Shown here in pieces: positions 17,004 through 25,641 of a stretch of DNA of 64,000 nucleotides. The stretch's first letter is position 1, and every line of letters begins with the position of its first letter. The notes below the pieces were generated by a model, which did not search any database, was not told the DNA's origin, and saw only the letters and a list, made by a program, of their open reading frames with translations. Origin of the DNA: Bacteroidota bacterium (GTDB taxonomy: Bacteria > Bacteroidota > Bacteroidia > Cytophagales > Cyclobacteriaceae); assembly GCA_018266395.1 (NCBI GenBank), contig JAFEAM010000012.1, positions 295,786 through 359,785 on the forward strand, read 5' to 3'. Both the position numbers and the translations under genes were made by a program.

Positions 17004-18839
17004 TTATTCCACCGTGACGCTTTTCGCCAGATTTCTTGGCTGGTCCACGTTGCAACCCCTCATCACTGCGATGTGATAAGAAAGGAGTTGCAGAGGAATG
17101 ACGGACACCAGCGGCATGAGCACCTCGTTCGTGGCCGGCACCTCAATTGTAAACTCTGCCATGCTCCGGATCAGTTCGTCGCCCTCTGTAGCGATGGCAA
17201 TCACTCGTCCCTTGCGCGCTTTTACTTCCTGTATGTTGGAAACTACCTTTTCGTATGAGCTATCCTTGGTGGCGATGAAAACCACAGGCATATGCTCGTC
17301 GATCAGGGCAATGGGACCATGCTTCATTTCGGCAGCGGGATATCCTTCTGCATGGATATATGAAATTTCTTTAAGCTTCAACGCTCCTTCCAACGCTACC
17401 GGGAAATTGTATCCGCGTCCGAGATAAATGAAGTTGCGGGCATCCTGGAATTCAGCTGCAATGTGTTTGATCTGATCGTTTAGTTTCAGCGCCTTCTCCA
17501 CTTTGGATGGAATAGTCTCCAATTCAACCAGCAATTCATGGTATTTCTGGTCGGTTATCGTGCCACGGTTGCGGGCCACGCTTAGCGCGATCATGTTAAG
17601 TACAATCAGCTGAGCGGTGAACGCCTTCGTGCTGGCCACGCCAATCTCGGGTCCGGCGTGGGTATAGGCACCAGCATGAGTAGCGCGCGGAATGGAAGAA
17701 CCCACAACATTACAAATACCGAAGATGATTGCCCCTTTTGATTTGGCCAGGTCAATGGCGGCAAGAGTGTCTGCTGTTTCTCCTGATTGGGAGATTGCGA
17801 TGACAACATCCCCTTCGCGAATAACGGGATTGCGGTAACGGAATTCAGATGCATATTCCACCTCAACGGGTATTCGGCAGAATTCCTCAAAGAAATACTC
17901 GGCTACAAGGCCTGCGTGCCATGAGGTACCGCATGCAACGATGAGTATCCGGTCTGCATTCACCAGTTTCTTGAGATAGTCTCTCAGGCCCCCAAGTGTC
18001 AAGCGGTTTGTTGTGGAGTCGAGCCGACCGCGCATGCAGTCCTGGATGGAACGTGGCTGTTCGAAAATCTCCTTCAGCATGAAGTGCTCGTATCCACCCT
18101 TCTCAATTGCCTCCAGCTCCAGGTCTACGGTCTGAATGTAAGGTGTCAATGGAAGATTAGCCACGTTTCGGATGGTGAGTTTTCCCCCGTCAACTACCGC
18201 GATTTCCTGATCATTGAGGTAGACCACTTCATTGGTGTATTCAATGATGGGCGTGGCGTCTGACGCCATGAAGTATTCTCCCTTACCCACACCAACTACC
18301 AGCGGGCTTCCTTTGCGTGCTGCAACCAGCATATCCGGCTGTTCGAAAGACATAACCACGATGGCATAAGCTCCCACGACCTTGGTAAGCGCAAGTCGCA
18401 CTGCTTCGTCAAGAGGGCATTGCTCATTTTCCTGGATGTCTTCAATGAAATGAATGAATACTTCGGTATCTGTTTCACTGAGGAATTGATGACCCTTCCG
18501 TATCAGTTCCTGTTTGAGGGAGGCATAGTTCTCGATGATTCCATTGTGGATAATGGCAAGCTTCTTTGTGGCTGAGTAATGCGGGTGCGCATTCTCATCA
18601 TTGGGTTCGCCATGGGTGGCCCAGCGGGTATGTCCCATGCCAATTTGACTATTAAGGTTCTGGCCTTGCAGGAAAGACTCAAGTTCAGCGACTTTGCCTT
18701 TCTTTTTATAGATATTCAATCCGCCATTCAGCAGGGCGATGCCGGTGCTATCATACCCGCGGTACTCCAGTCGTTTTAGTCCTTTGATGATGACATCACT
18801 GGCCTTGCGATGCCCCACGTAAGCTACAATGCCACACAT
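17004..18839 (-). CDS. glmS: Glutamine--fructose-6-phosphate aminotransferase (isomerizing)
   Basis: A 611-residue enzyme making glucosamine-6-phosphate from fructose-6-phosphate and glutamine, the first step toward UDP-GlcNAc. Cys2 (MCGIVAYVG) is the glutaminase nucleophile; GHTRWATHGEPNDENAHPH is the conserved loop. Two SIS domains follow (ACGTSWHAG and SQSGETADTLAAI in the first), and the end reads QPRNLAKSVTVE as in the family. It lies six bases after the DUF4270 gene, the last gene of that operon. No glmS ribozyme is present upstream. Confidence 0.97.
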   Translation of the reverse strand: MCGIVAYVGHRKASDVIIKGLKRLEYRGYDSTGIALLNGGLNIYKKKGKVAELESFLQGQNLNSQIGMGHTRWATHGEPNDENAHPHYSATKKLAIIHNGIIENYASLKQELIRKGHQFLSETDTEVFIHFIEDIQENEQCPLDEAVRLALTKVVGAYAIVVMSFEQPDMLVAARKGSPLVVGVGKGEYFMASDATPIIEYTNEVVYLNDQEIAVVDGGKLTIRNVANLPLTPYIQTVDLELEAIEKGGYEHFMLKEIFEQPRSIQDCMRGRLDSTTNRLTLGGLRDYLKKLVNADRILIVACGTSWHAGLVAEYFFEEFCRIPVEVEYASEFRYRNPVIREGDVVIAISQSGETADTLAAIDLAKSKGAIIFGICNVVGSSIPRATHAGAYTHAGPEIGVASTKAFTAQLIVLNMIALSVARNRGTITDQKYHELLVELETIPSKVEKALKLNDQIKHIAAEFQDARNFIYLGRGYNFPVALEGALKLKEISYIHAEGYPAAEMKHGPIALIDEHMPVVFIATKDSSYEKVVSNIQEVKARKGRVIAIATEGDELIRSMAEFTIEVPATNEVLMPLVSVIPLQLLSYHIAVMRGCNVDQPRNLAKSVTVE

Positions 18840-18845
18840 TTGTAA

Positions 18846-20420
18846 TTATCTGACGTTGACAACTGGTCTGGAATAATACAATCGCAATGTTGCCCCCGGC
18901 TGGACGACCAGACTGCTCACTGATTTGAAGAACTCTGTTTCCTGGGGCATTAAGGCAAAGTTGGTAATTCTTCTCTTCTTGTCTGACTTATAGTAATAAA
19001 TCTGCTGGATGAATTCGGTAATGAAAATGTTGGAGACCGTCTTGGCTGAAGGGTCTACGGGGAATTGGGTATCAAGATCGCCCCTGATATCGATGTATAC
19101 TTCCGATGAGGTTTGAGACAAGGTCACTGCTGTTTGCCTCTTGGGATATTGCGCATTTACATTTGAGAGTTTGCCAATGTATGCGTCTCTTATTTTGAGA
19201 GTATCGCCATTAACTACGGTATCTACATTGGCATCCCTGAATCGATTCAATGAATCCAGCACCCGGAACACCACTTTGGTGGGGGGAGTCTGGTCTCCTC
19301 CTGTGGTTACGGCTATCTCAGCAGAATTGAAGATCACATTCTTGAGGGTGTCAACGGCTGAATAGAATTTGTCCAGGCTGTACTTTGTGACTAGTGCGGA
19401 ACCGCCCTGAGTATAAAATAATCCATTGGGAGGAATGAAGGGTGTGAAGTTGCCAATTCCTGTAAGAGCAGTCCCTGACCGGTCAACAGAGATGGTGGTA
19501 TAGCTCGTCACTGGGTTGATGGTGCTGAGGCCATTATTGGCCTGATAGAACACAGGGAAGCTTGCTTTATAGGCAGTGCCGTTGTCTTTATAATAGAGAA
19601 TGAGTTTGGATTCCTTTGAGTTGGGACCGGTGGAAGAAAACTTGGGATCAATACCAAAGATCTTGTCAGAAGCATCTCCGGGCACAACGGCAAATCCTTT
19701 ATACTTTCCGCTGAATACATTCCAGTCCCTGAACTTGGCCGCATCGACCGTAAAGTCATAAAGCAGGGAATCTTTCAGAGGACCACTGATGGGAATACGG
19801 ACCTTGAAGTTATAGTTGTTGGTGGTGTCCGTATCATTATTGAGGGTAGCCGCATTGTCAAAGTCCACGGGGTTGGGGAAGTAGTATACGTCACCTAGTG
19901 GCGTGGACCCAATATTTGTAATGCTGTTTGAATAATAACCCTGCTCTGCTTTCAGTGTATCAAGGACTTCATACACCTTTACCCGCTGGGTGGTGAAGTC
20001 GTGAGCGCCATAATAATACAAATCAAAGTTCAATTGCAGGATAAGTGAGTCAGCAGTTGCTGCAAGCGTCGGAAAGGTAGTAACGTCAGGTGGAGCGTAG
20101 TTGAAGAAGGCCCTTGCTTCGATCTTTCCAAACTGGGGGTCGTTGTAACGACCGAACATGAAACGGGTTAGGAGGTCGCTTTGCGTATTGCGGGTTTGAA
20201 TTCCCTGAAACTGGATTACAACCGGATCAAGTGGGATGTCCAGGAAGTGGGCCGTCAGCCTTGGAGGCCGGGGCAATCCAATGAAGGCTGCATCATCTTT
20301 ACATGAAAAGAAGAGAAGGACAATAAGAAGCAGGAGAAAGACGGCGGGTTTAGCCGGCCAGTTCAGTATAGAGGTTATAAAACGATTCCGTGTAGTTATC
20401 GTCCTTCTCGATGGTTTCAA
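18846..20420 (-). CDS. DUF4270 lipoprotein
   Basis: A 524-residue Bacteroidota lipoprotein of the DUF4270 family. The signal ends LLFFSC (Cys40) after an unusually long basic N-terminus. The mature protein is strand-rich with the family patterns, for example RFMFGRYNDPQFG and the ending LVVQPGATLRLYYSRPVVNVR. The only reasonable start is TTG 20420, preceded by a purine-rich stretch, which makes it overlap the upstream gene by 71 bases in another frame. It is likely exposed at the cell surface or in the periplasm. Function unknown; the place between the GT5-like gene and glmS recurs in this phylum. Confidence 0.8.
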   Translation of the reverse strand: MKPSRRTITTRNRFITSILNWPAKPAVFLLLLIVLLFFSCKDDAAFIGLPRPPRLTAHFLDIPLDPVVIQFQGIQTRNTQSDLLTRFMFGRYNDPQFGKIEARAFFNYAPPDVTTFPTLAATADSLILQLNFDLYYYGAHDFTTQRVKVYEVLDTLKAEQGYYSNSITNIGSTPLGDVYYFPNPVDFDNAATLNNDTDTTNNYNFKVRIPISGPLKDSLLYDFTVDAAKFRDWNVFSGKYKGFAVVPGDASDKIFGIDPKFSSTGPNSKESKLILYYKDNGTAYKASFPVFYQANNGLSTINPVTSYTTISVDRSGTALTGIGNFTPFIPPNGLFYTQGGSALVTKYSLDKFYSAVDTLKNVIFNSAEIAVTTGGDQTPPTKVVFRVLDSLNRFRDANVDTVVNGDTLKIRDAYIGKLSNVNAQYPKRQTAVTLSQTSSEVYIDIRGDLDTQFPVDPSAKTVSNIFITEFIQQIYYYKSDKKRRITNFALMPQETEFFKSVSSLVVQPGATLRLYYSRPVVNVR

Positions 20421-21153
20421 CTTTCTTCTCTTTTATCTTCTTAACTAATCCTTCCAGTTTCTTATTGTCTCCTGCCACGGACACTACATCCGCGAATTGG
20501 GCCCCCAATTTAATGAACCCTTCGTAATCCCCCGTTTTGAGGTGACCCAGCATGTTGTCTTCAATGTCCATCATTTTCACTTTGCCCATTAGGTCGCCCT
20601 TGAATTTGTGGGTAAAGCTGTTGTTGTAGATGGTGAAGACTGTCTTCGTATTCTTGAAAAGCGGATCGTTCTTGTACGTCGTCTTGAGGTATAAGGGAAT
20701 GAAGCTGGTGATCCAGTCATTGCAATGTACAATATCAGGACCCCATCCCAGTTTGCGCACCGTTTCAATCACACCCTTGCAAAAGAATATAGCACGCTCA
20801 TCGTTGTCTTCGTAGAAGCGATTTTCCTTGTCATGAAATACAGACTTGCGATGAAAATAGTCTTCATTGTCGATGAAGTACACCTGCAGCTTGGCGTTGG
20901 GTATGGAGGCAACCTTTATGATCAAAGGCTTTTCCTCATCCCCAACTGAAATGTTGATGCCGGAAAGCCGCACCACCTCATGAAGCCGATTCTTCCTTTC
21001 ATTGATCAACCCGAAACGAGGCACGAGAATCCTGATCTCCATACCTTTTTCCTGCATCGCCTGGGGGAGTTTTCTTACAAATTCTGAGACCTCTGATGTC
21101 TGCAGGAAAGGGTTGATTTCGCTGGCAACATAGAGGATACGCAGTTTGGCCAT
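20350..21153 (-). CDS. Glycogen/starch synthase-like GT5 domain protein, single-domain
   Basis: A 267-residue protein with only the N-terminal half of a glycogen synthase (GT5). It begins KLRILYVASEINPFLQTSEVSEFV; the ADP-glucose-binding KTGGL of true synthases is replaced by QTSEV. The middle keeps VHCNDWITSFIPLYLK, equivalent to the HxHDWxT region. The GT-B C-terminal domain is missing and replaced by a short charged tail. Relatives of this length are common in Bacteroidota next to panC. Starch or glycogen synthesis is unlikely from these features; the role is unknown. First gene of the operon with DUF4270 and glmS. Confidence 0.8.
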   Translation of the reverse strand: MAKLRILYVASEINPFLQTSEVSEFVRKLPQAMQEKGMEIRILVPRFGLINERKNRLHEVVRLSGINISVGDEEKPLIIKVASIPNAKLQVYFIDNEDYFHRKSVFHDKENRFYEDNDERAIFFCKGVIETVRKLGWGPDIVHCNDWITSFIPLYLKTTYKNDPLFKNTKTVFTIYNNSFTHKFKGDLMGKVKMMDIEDNMLGHLKTGDYEGFIKLGAQFADVVSVAGDNKKLEGLVKKIKEKKVETIEKDDNYTESFYNLYTELAG

Positions 21154-21182
21154 ATTTCTGATTTTTTAGAGAAACGAGGGGA

Positions 21183-21213
21183 CAAAGATACGGCAATTCC
21201 ACCCCTTATTCAA
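21183..21213 (-). promoter_or_regulatory. Promoter TTG-N20-TATCTTTG for the GT5-like/DUF4270/glmS operon
   Basis: TTG at 21213-21211, a 20-base spacer, then TATCTTTG at 21190-21183, a full match to the Bacteroidota consensus. It lies 30 bases before the ATG at 21153. The best promoter in the window. Confidence 0.7.
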
Positions 21214-21234
21214 CTGTGTATCAATTATAAAGCC

Positions 21235-21242
21235 TATATTTG
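21235..21242 (+). promoter_or_regulatory. -7 element TATATTTG for panC
   Basis: TATATTTG matches TAnnTTTG and ends 26 bases before the panC ATG. No TTG 19-21 bases upstream. It stands back to back with the promoter at 21213-21183. Confidence 0.45.
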
Positions 21243-21267
21243 CGACCCTTCCAAAGAAGGGCATTTG

Positions 21268-22113
21268 ATGCGGATTTTCAGGGATATTGAGGGATTAAAG
21301 GTCTGGTCCCTGGATCAACAGAACGCCTCCCGGCGGATCGGTTTTGTTCCTACTATGGGTGCTCTTCATGAGGGTCACCTGAGGCTCCTTGAGCACGCAC
21401 AATCGGCCTGTGATGTAACTGTTTGCTCGATCTTCGTCAACCCGGTACAGTTCAACAACACCGAAGATCTGAAGAATTACCCAAGGACACTGGATAAAGA
21501 TCTCGAGCTCCTTGAAGCTAAAAAATGCGATGCGGTTTTCATCCCGGATGCATCTGAGATGTACCCTGAGACACCTCAAGTTAAATTTGATTTTGGGAAC
21601 CTGGACAAGATTCTTGAAGGAGCCTATCGCCCCGGTCACTTTAATGGAGTTGCTCTTGTGGTTTCAAAGTTATTCAACATGGTCATGCCACACGAGGCCT
21701 ACTTTGGTCAAAAGGACTATCAGCAGTATATGATTGTCTCCAGACTGGTCAAGGATCTTTCTTTTGACGTGAAGTTGAAGTGCGTTCCGACTACCAGAGA
21801 GCAGTCCGGACTGGCGATGTCTTCGCGAAACGCCAGGTTGTCACCAGAGGAAAGAGTTCGGGCCACAATTTTGTACCGTTCCTTGCGACACGCGCAGGCA
21901 AAGCTGCTAGAAGGAAAGCGGGTTTCTGAGGTCAAGACGGTAGTTGAAGAGATGTGTGCGCAGGCAGGTTGCAGATTGGAATACCTGTCATTGGCCGATC
22001 GGAAAAATTTTGCGATTTTGGAACAGGTGACGGAATCAGCAGACTGCATACTTTTGGTGGCTGCTTATGTTGGTGAAGTCAGGCTGATTGACAATATGAT
22101 GATGACCGAATAG
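21268..22113 (+). CDS. panC: Pantoate--beta-alanine ligase
   Basis: A 281-residue enzyme joining pantoate and beta-alanine with ATP to give pantothenate. Motifs: PTMGALHEGHL (nucleotide-binding HxGH-like), FVNPVQFN, GHFNGVALVVSKLF, FGQKDYQQ and MSSRNARLSPEER. Full length. The ATG at 21268 is used rather than TTG 21265 immediately before it. panD, which makes beta-alanine and often accompanies panC in this phylum, is not found next to it. Confidence 0.96.
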   Translation: MRIFRDIEGLKVWSLDQQNASRRIGFVPTMGALHEGHLRLLEHAQSACDVTVCSIFVNPVQFNNTEDLKNYPRTLDKDLELLEAKKCDAVFIPDASEMYPETPQVKFDFGNLDKILEGAYRPGHFNGVALVVSKLFNMVMPHEAYFGQKDYQQYMIVSRLVKDLSFDVKLKCVPTTREQSGLAMSSRNARLSPEERVRATILYRSLRHAQAKLLEGKRVSEVKTVVEEMCAQAGCRLEYLSLADRKNFAILEQVTESADCILLVAAYVGEVRLIDNMMMTE

Positions 22114-22156
22114 TGGGATCGCCCAGCTTACGGTCAAACCCTAAAATTGCTCCCCA

Positions 22157-23161
22157 TTGCCAAAAGCAATAAAAGCCGCAATTCAATACATCGTTCTCCT
22201 GCTGTTCACGGCTGGGCTGCTGTGGCTTTCGTTGCGGGGCATCACAGTTGCCGAGGGCGAAAATAAGTTTGAGTTTATTTGGAAGGCCTGGCAGCAGGCG
22301 CACAAAGGATGGTTGCTGATGATGGCAGTGATAGCTTATATCAGCCATTTTCAACGGGCTGAGCGCTGGAGAATGCTGCTCGAACCATCCGGCAATAAAG
22401 GCACGCTCATGAACAGTTTCTATTCCCTAATGGTAGGCTATATGGTTAATCTGGCCATCCCGAGAGGGGGTGAAGTTTCGCGATGCTACAATCTTTATAA
22501 GCTGGAGAATGCTCCTGTTGAGGTGTCCTTCGGTACTGTGATCGTGGAAAGAATCGTGGATGTGCTTTGTCTTCTGTTTGTGATCTTCCTTGCATTTATT
22601 GTGGAGTGGGATCGGCTCATGGATTTTATTGACTCACTCGGAATCGGAAAAGGGTCAGGAGGTCTTCATGTGCCTCCATGGGCTATTTTTGCTGTGGTCG
22701 CCGTTGTGGCGCTGGTCGGGCTGGTCTTTCTGTTCCGCAAGAATGAGCGATTGAGAAGGGTGGTGAGAGGTTTTCGCGAAGGACTTACCTCCATTTTCAA
22801 GCTTGAGAAGAAGACGTTGTTTGTCGGACATTCTGTAAGCATCTGGATTCTATATTTCTTCATGAGCTTCTGTGTGGTAAAGGCATTTGACACCACCAGC
22901 CATTTGGGCATGAATGCAGTACTCACACTTTTTGCTCTCGGCGCGATCGCCATGGCAGCGCCATTACCCGGAGGTGCAGGATCTTATCACACCATAGTGC
23001 CATTGGGCCTTGTCACATTGTATCACCTTGATCGAACCGATGCGGTTGCGTTTGTGTTTATCTTTCACGCCTGGCAAACACTGACCATGATTGTTGGCGG
23101 TGTGATTTCGCTGATCATTACAACGCTTATCCTCAGATGGAAAAATCCTCAGACAAAATAA
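22157..23161 (+). CDS. Lysylphosphatidylglycerol synthase TM domain/flippase-like protein (UPF0104)
   Basis: A 334-residue multi-pass membrane protein of the UPF0104 family (the membrane half of MprF). About eight helices; typical text is AERWRMLLEP, NLAIPRGGEVSRCY, GTVIVERIVDVLCL and APLPGGAGSYH. It lacks the soluble aminoacyl-transfer domain, so it is more likely a lipid flippase-like protein than a synthase. It starts at TTG 22157, 43 bases after panC, and overlaps rfaE2 by 25 bases. Confidence 0.85.
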   Translation: MPKAIKAAIQYIVLLLFTAGLLWLSLRGITVAEGENKFEFIWKAWQQAHKGWLLMMAVIAYISHFQRAERWRMLLEPSGNKGTLMNSFYSLMVGYMVNLAIPRGGEVSRCYNLYKLENAPVEVSFGTVIVERIVDVLCLLFVIFLAFIVEWDRLMDFIDSLGIGKGSGGLHVPPWAIFAVVAVVALVGLVFLFRKNERLRRVVRGFREGLTSIFKLEKKTLFVGHSVSIWILYFFMSFCVVKAFDTTSHLGMNAVLTLFALGAIAMAAPLPGGAGSYHTIVPLGLVTLYHLDRTDAVAFVFIFHAWQTLTMIVGGVISLIITTLILRWKNPQTK

Positions 23162-23619
23162 AAGATCTAACCGCCGCCCGCCGAATCGTTGAAGATTGGA
23201 AGGCGCGGGGCGAGAAAGTCGTTTTTACTAATGGGTGCTTTGACATCCTTCATCTAGGTCACGTGGATTACCTTGAGAAGGCGAGGGCCTTGGGTGATCG
23301 CCTTGTGTTGGGTTTGAACACCGATGCCTCTGTCGGCAGGTTCAAGGGGCCTTCCAGACCTATCCAGGATCAGCATTCAAGGGCTCGGGTTTTGTCCTCG
23401 TTGCAATTTGTCGATCTGGTGGTCTTCTTTGATGAGGACACTCCAATTCAGCTTATTTCGACCCTTCTTCCCAATGTTCTTGTAAAAGGGAGTGACTATT
23501 TGGCAGAAAATATTGTTGGCGCGGATGTTGTAAAACAGGCGGGAGGTGAGGTGAAGACCCTGGACTTTGTTCCTGGCTACTCCACATCTAAGATTGTTGA
23601 GAAAATAAAGAAAACGTAA
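23137..23619 (+). CDS. rfaE2: D-glycero-beta-D-manno-heptose 1-phosphate adenylyltransferase
   Basis: A 160-residue nucleotidyltransferase that makes ADP-heptose for lipopolysaccharide core. VVFTNGCFDILHLGHVDYL contains the HxGH motif; the later PNVLVKGSDYLAENIVG and PGYSTSKIVEKI are diagnostic of the separate RfaE domain II. In E. coli this domain is fused in HldE; here it stands alone and no kinase domain is adjacent. Translation is probably coupled to the overlapping flippase-like gene. Confidence 0.92.
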   Translation: MEKSSDKIKDLTAARRIVEDWKARGEKVVFTNGCFDILHLGHVDYLEKARALGDRLVLGLNTDASVGRFKGPSRPIQDQHSRARVLSSLQFVDLVVFFDEDTPIQLISTLLPNVLVKGSDYLAENIVGADVVKQAGGEVKTLDFVPGYSTSKIVEKIKKT

Positions 23620-23626
23620 ATAGTAT

Positions 23627-24328
23627 ATGGGTGCACTTTTGATTGGTGGTTTTTTCATGCTGATCGGTTGGGTGATCAGTTCACGGCTGAAGAGCAAATT
23701 CAGGGAATATTCGCAGACACATCTTTCTAGGGATCTGACCGGCGCAGATGTCGCGAGATTGATGCTGGCCGATCATGGCATTCATGATGTGCAGGTGGTG
23801 AGTGTGGAAGGGCAATTGACCGACCACTATAACCCTGCGACCAAGACCGTTAATCTCAGTCAGGAAGTATTCTATGGAAGAAATGCTGCGGCCACTGCCG
23901 TTGCTTCACATGAGTGCGGTCACGCGGTCCAGCATGCCACGGCCTACTCCATGCTTCAATTCCGGTCGGCCATGGTTCCGATCCAGAGTATCAGTGCGAG
24001 TGTATTGAACTTTATTATGATGGCCATGATTTTCGGTGGATTCTTTGCTCATAGCATGTTGCCCTGGAGAACGGCAATGCTGGTGATGATTGTCTGCTAC
24101 GGCGTTTTTGCTTTGTTTGCCCTGGTCACACTGCCCGTTGAATTTGATGCAAGCAAAAGGGCATTGGCATGGGTAAAGACCAGAAATGTGGTCACACCCC
24201 AGGAATATGATATGGCGCAGGATGCACTCAAGTGGGCGGCGATGACTTATGTGGTTGCTGCAATCGGCGCTATCACCACACTTGCATACTATGTGATGAT
24301 GTACCTTGGCGGAAGCCGGGATGAGTAG
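23627..24328 (+). CDS. Zinc metallopeptidase, neutral zinc metallopeptidase family
   Basis: A 233-residue membrane zinc peptidase of the Zn_peptidase_2 family. One N-terminal helix, the zinc motif HECGH at 95-99 (VASHECGHAVQH), and two or three C-terminal membrane helices. EFDASKRALAW supplies the third zinc ligand glutamate expected in the family. It starts seven bases after rfaE2. Role probably membrane protein quality control, inferred from the fold only. Confidence 0.88.
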   Translation: MGALLIGGFFMLIGWVISSRLKSKFREYSQTHLSRDLTGADVARLMLADHGIHDVQVVSVEGQLTDHYNPATKTVNLSQEVFYGRNAAATAVASHECGHAVQHATAYSMLQFRSAMVPIQSISASVLNFIMMAMIFGGFFAHSMLPWRTAMLVMIVCYGVFALFALVTLPVEFDASKRALAWVKTRNVVTPQEYDMAQDALKWAAMTYVVAAIGAITTLAYYVMMYLGGSRDE

Positions 24329-24352
24329 TTGTTGAAAAAATTCAGGAAAAAG

Positions 24353-24380
24353 GAGCTCACCAACAGTGGGCTCTTTTTTT
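24353..24380 (+). terminator. Rho-independent terminator after the zinc peptidase
   Basis: GAGCTCAC (24353-24360) pairs with GTGGGCTC (24366-24373) across the loop CAACA, one GU pair, followed by seven T. It ends the panC-to-peptidase transcript. Confidence 0.88.
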
Positions 24381-24468
24381 GCTTCTGCTTCAATGAATTC
24401 ACTGTATTGAACATCATGGGTCTCTGATTCCGGTGTACTACTCCTTACAGCCCAACATTCACTATTTT

Positions 24469-24476
24469 TACGTTTG
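24469..24476 (+). promoter_or_regulatory. -7 element TACGTTTG for the acyl-CoA dehydrogenase
   Basis: TACGTTTG matches TAnnTTTG and ends 25 bases before the ATG at 24502, after the terminator. No TTG at the -33 position. Confidence 0.45.
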
Positions 24477-24501
24477 CTGTACTTTCAATGATCCATTTCC
24501 G

Positions 24502-25641
24502 ATGAACTTTCAACTGACTGAAGAACAAGAGGCCGTCCGGCAGGCAGCCCGTGATTTTGCACAAAATGAACTCCTTCCGGGAGTTATTGAGCGCGATACA
24601 ACTCAGAAGTTTCCCGAGTCCTTGCAGCGAAGAATGGGCGAACTGGGATTCATGGGAATGATGACCGATCCAAAATACAACGGAGGTGGCATGGATACGG
24701 TATCATATGTCCTGGCCATGGAAGAAATTTCAAAGGTCGATGCCTCTGCTTCGGTCATGATGAGCGTGAACAATTCGCTGGTATGCTGGGGGCTGGAGAA
24801 AAACGGTTCCGAGGAGCAGAAAAAGAAATACCTCACCCGTCTGGCGGCGGGAGAAATTATCGGCGCCTTCTGCCTTTCAGAACCTGAAGCAGGCTCTGAT
24901 GCAACAAGTCAGCGGACAACCGCAGAAGACAAGGGAGATCATTACTTGTTGAATGGAACGAAAAACTGGATTACAAACGGCAGCAGTGCGAGTGTATATC
25001 TTGTAATGGCGCAAACCGATGCCAGCAAAAAGCACAAGGGAATCAACTGTCTTATTGTTGAGCGCGGGATGGCCGGCTTTGTCGTGGGAAAGAAAGAAGA
25101 CAAAATGGGCATCAGAGGAAGTGATACGCACTCTTTGATGTTTACTGATGTGAAGATTCCCAAAGAAAACCGCATTGGTGAGGAAGGATACGGATTCACT
25201 TTTGCCATGAGTACCCTCAATGGTGGAAGGATCGGCATCGCAGCGCAAGCCCTGGGGATTGCATCGGGAGCGTATGAGCTGGCGCTGAAATACGCGAGGG
25301 AGAGAAAAGCATTTGGTAAACTGTTGAGCGAACACCAGGCCATCCAGTTCAAATTGGCTGAAATGGCAACAAAAATTGACGCTGCCCGCCTTCTGATATG
25401 GCAGGCAGCCAGTCTTAAAGATCAGGGAAAAAACTTTGTGAAAGCCGCTGCCATGGCGAAACTATATGCGTCGCAGATTGCGCAGGAGGTCACAACCGAG
25501 GCGGTGCAGATTCACGGCGGCTACGGTTATGTGAAGGAATTTCATGTCGAGCGGCTCATGCGCGACGCTAAGATCACGCAGATCTACGAGGGAACGACGG
25601 AGATTCAGAAAATGGTTATTTCACGTGAGCTACTGAGATAG
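24502..25641 (+). CDS. Acyl-CoA dehydrogenase
   Basis: A 379-residue flavoenzyme introducing the 2,3 double bond of acyl-CoA. Family features: N-terminal helical domain starting MNFQLTEEQEAVRQAARDF, the central FCLSEPEAGSDA, and the C-terminal RDAKITQIYEGTTEIQ with the catalytic glutamate of the short/branched-chain type (YEGT). The start at 24502 is preferred to an upstream ATG at 24433 because it matches relatives and follows a promoter element. Short-chain acyl-CoA is the likely substrate. It ends in TAGTG, sharing a base with the next gene. Confidence 0.95.
   Translation: MNFQLTEEQEAVRQAARDFAQNELLPGVIERDTTQKFPESLQRRMGELGFMGMMTDPKYNGGGMDTVSYVLAMEEISKVDASASVMMSVNNSLVCWGLEKNGSEEQKKKYLTRLAAGEIIGAFCLSEPEAGSDATSQRTTAEDKGDHYLLNGTKNWITNGSSASVYLVMAQTDASKKHKGINCLIVERGMAGFVVGKKEDKMGIRGSDTHSLMFTDVKIPKENRIGEEGYGFTFAMSTLNGGRIGIAAQALGIASGAYELALKYARERKAFGKLLSEHQAIQFKLAEMATKIDAARLLIWQAASLKDQGKNFVKAAAMAKLYASQIAQEVTTEAVQIHGGYGYVKEFHVERLMRDAKITQIYEGTTEIQKMVISRELLR

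Noticed and set aside
16961-17010. Direct repeat TCCGCGATTA at the C69/glmS junction
   Set aside because: Ten bases twice, inside and just after coding sequence, with no flanking structure; chance is enough.
23627-24380. Possible mobile or phage genes suggested by the holin-like and peptidase names
   Set aside because: The holin-family and zinc peptidase proteins are chromosomal families; no integrase, terminase, transposase, terminal repeats or target duplications were seen.
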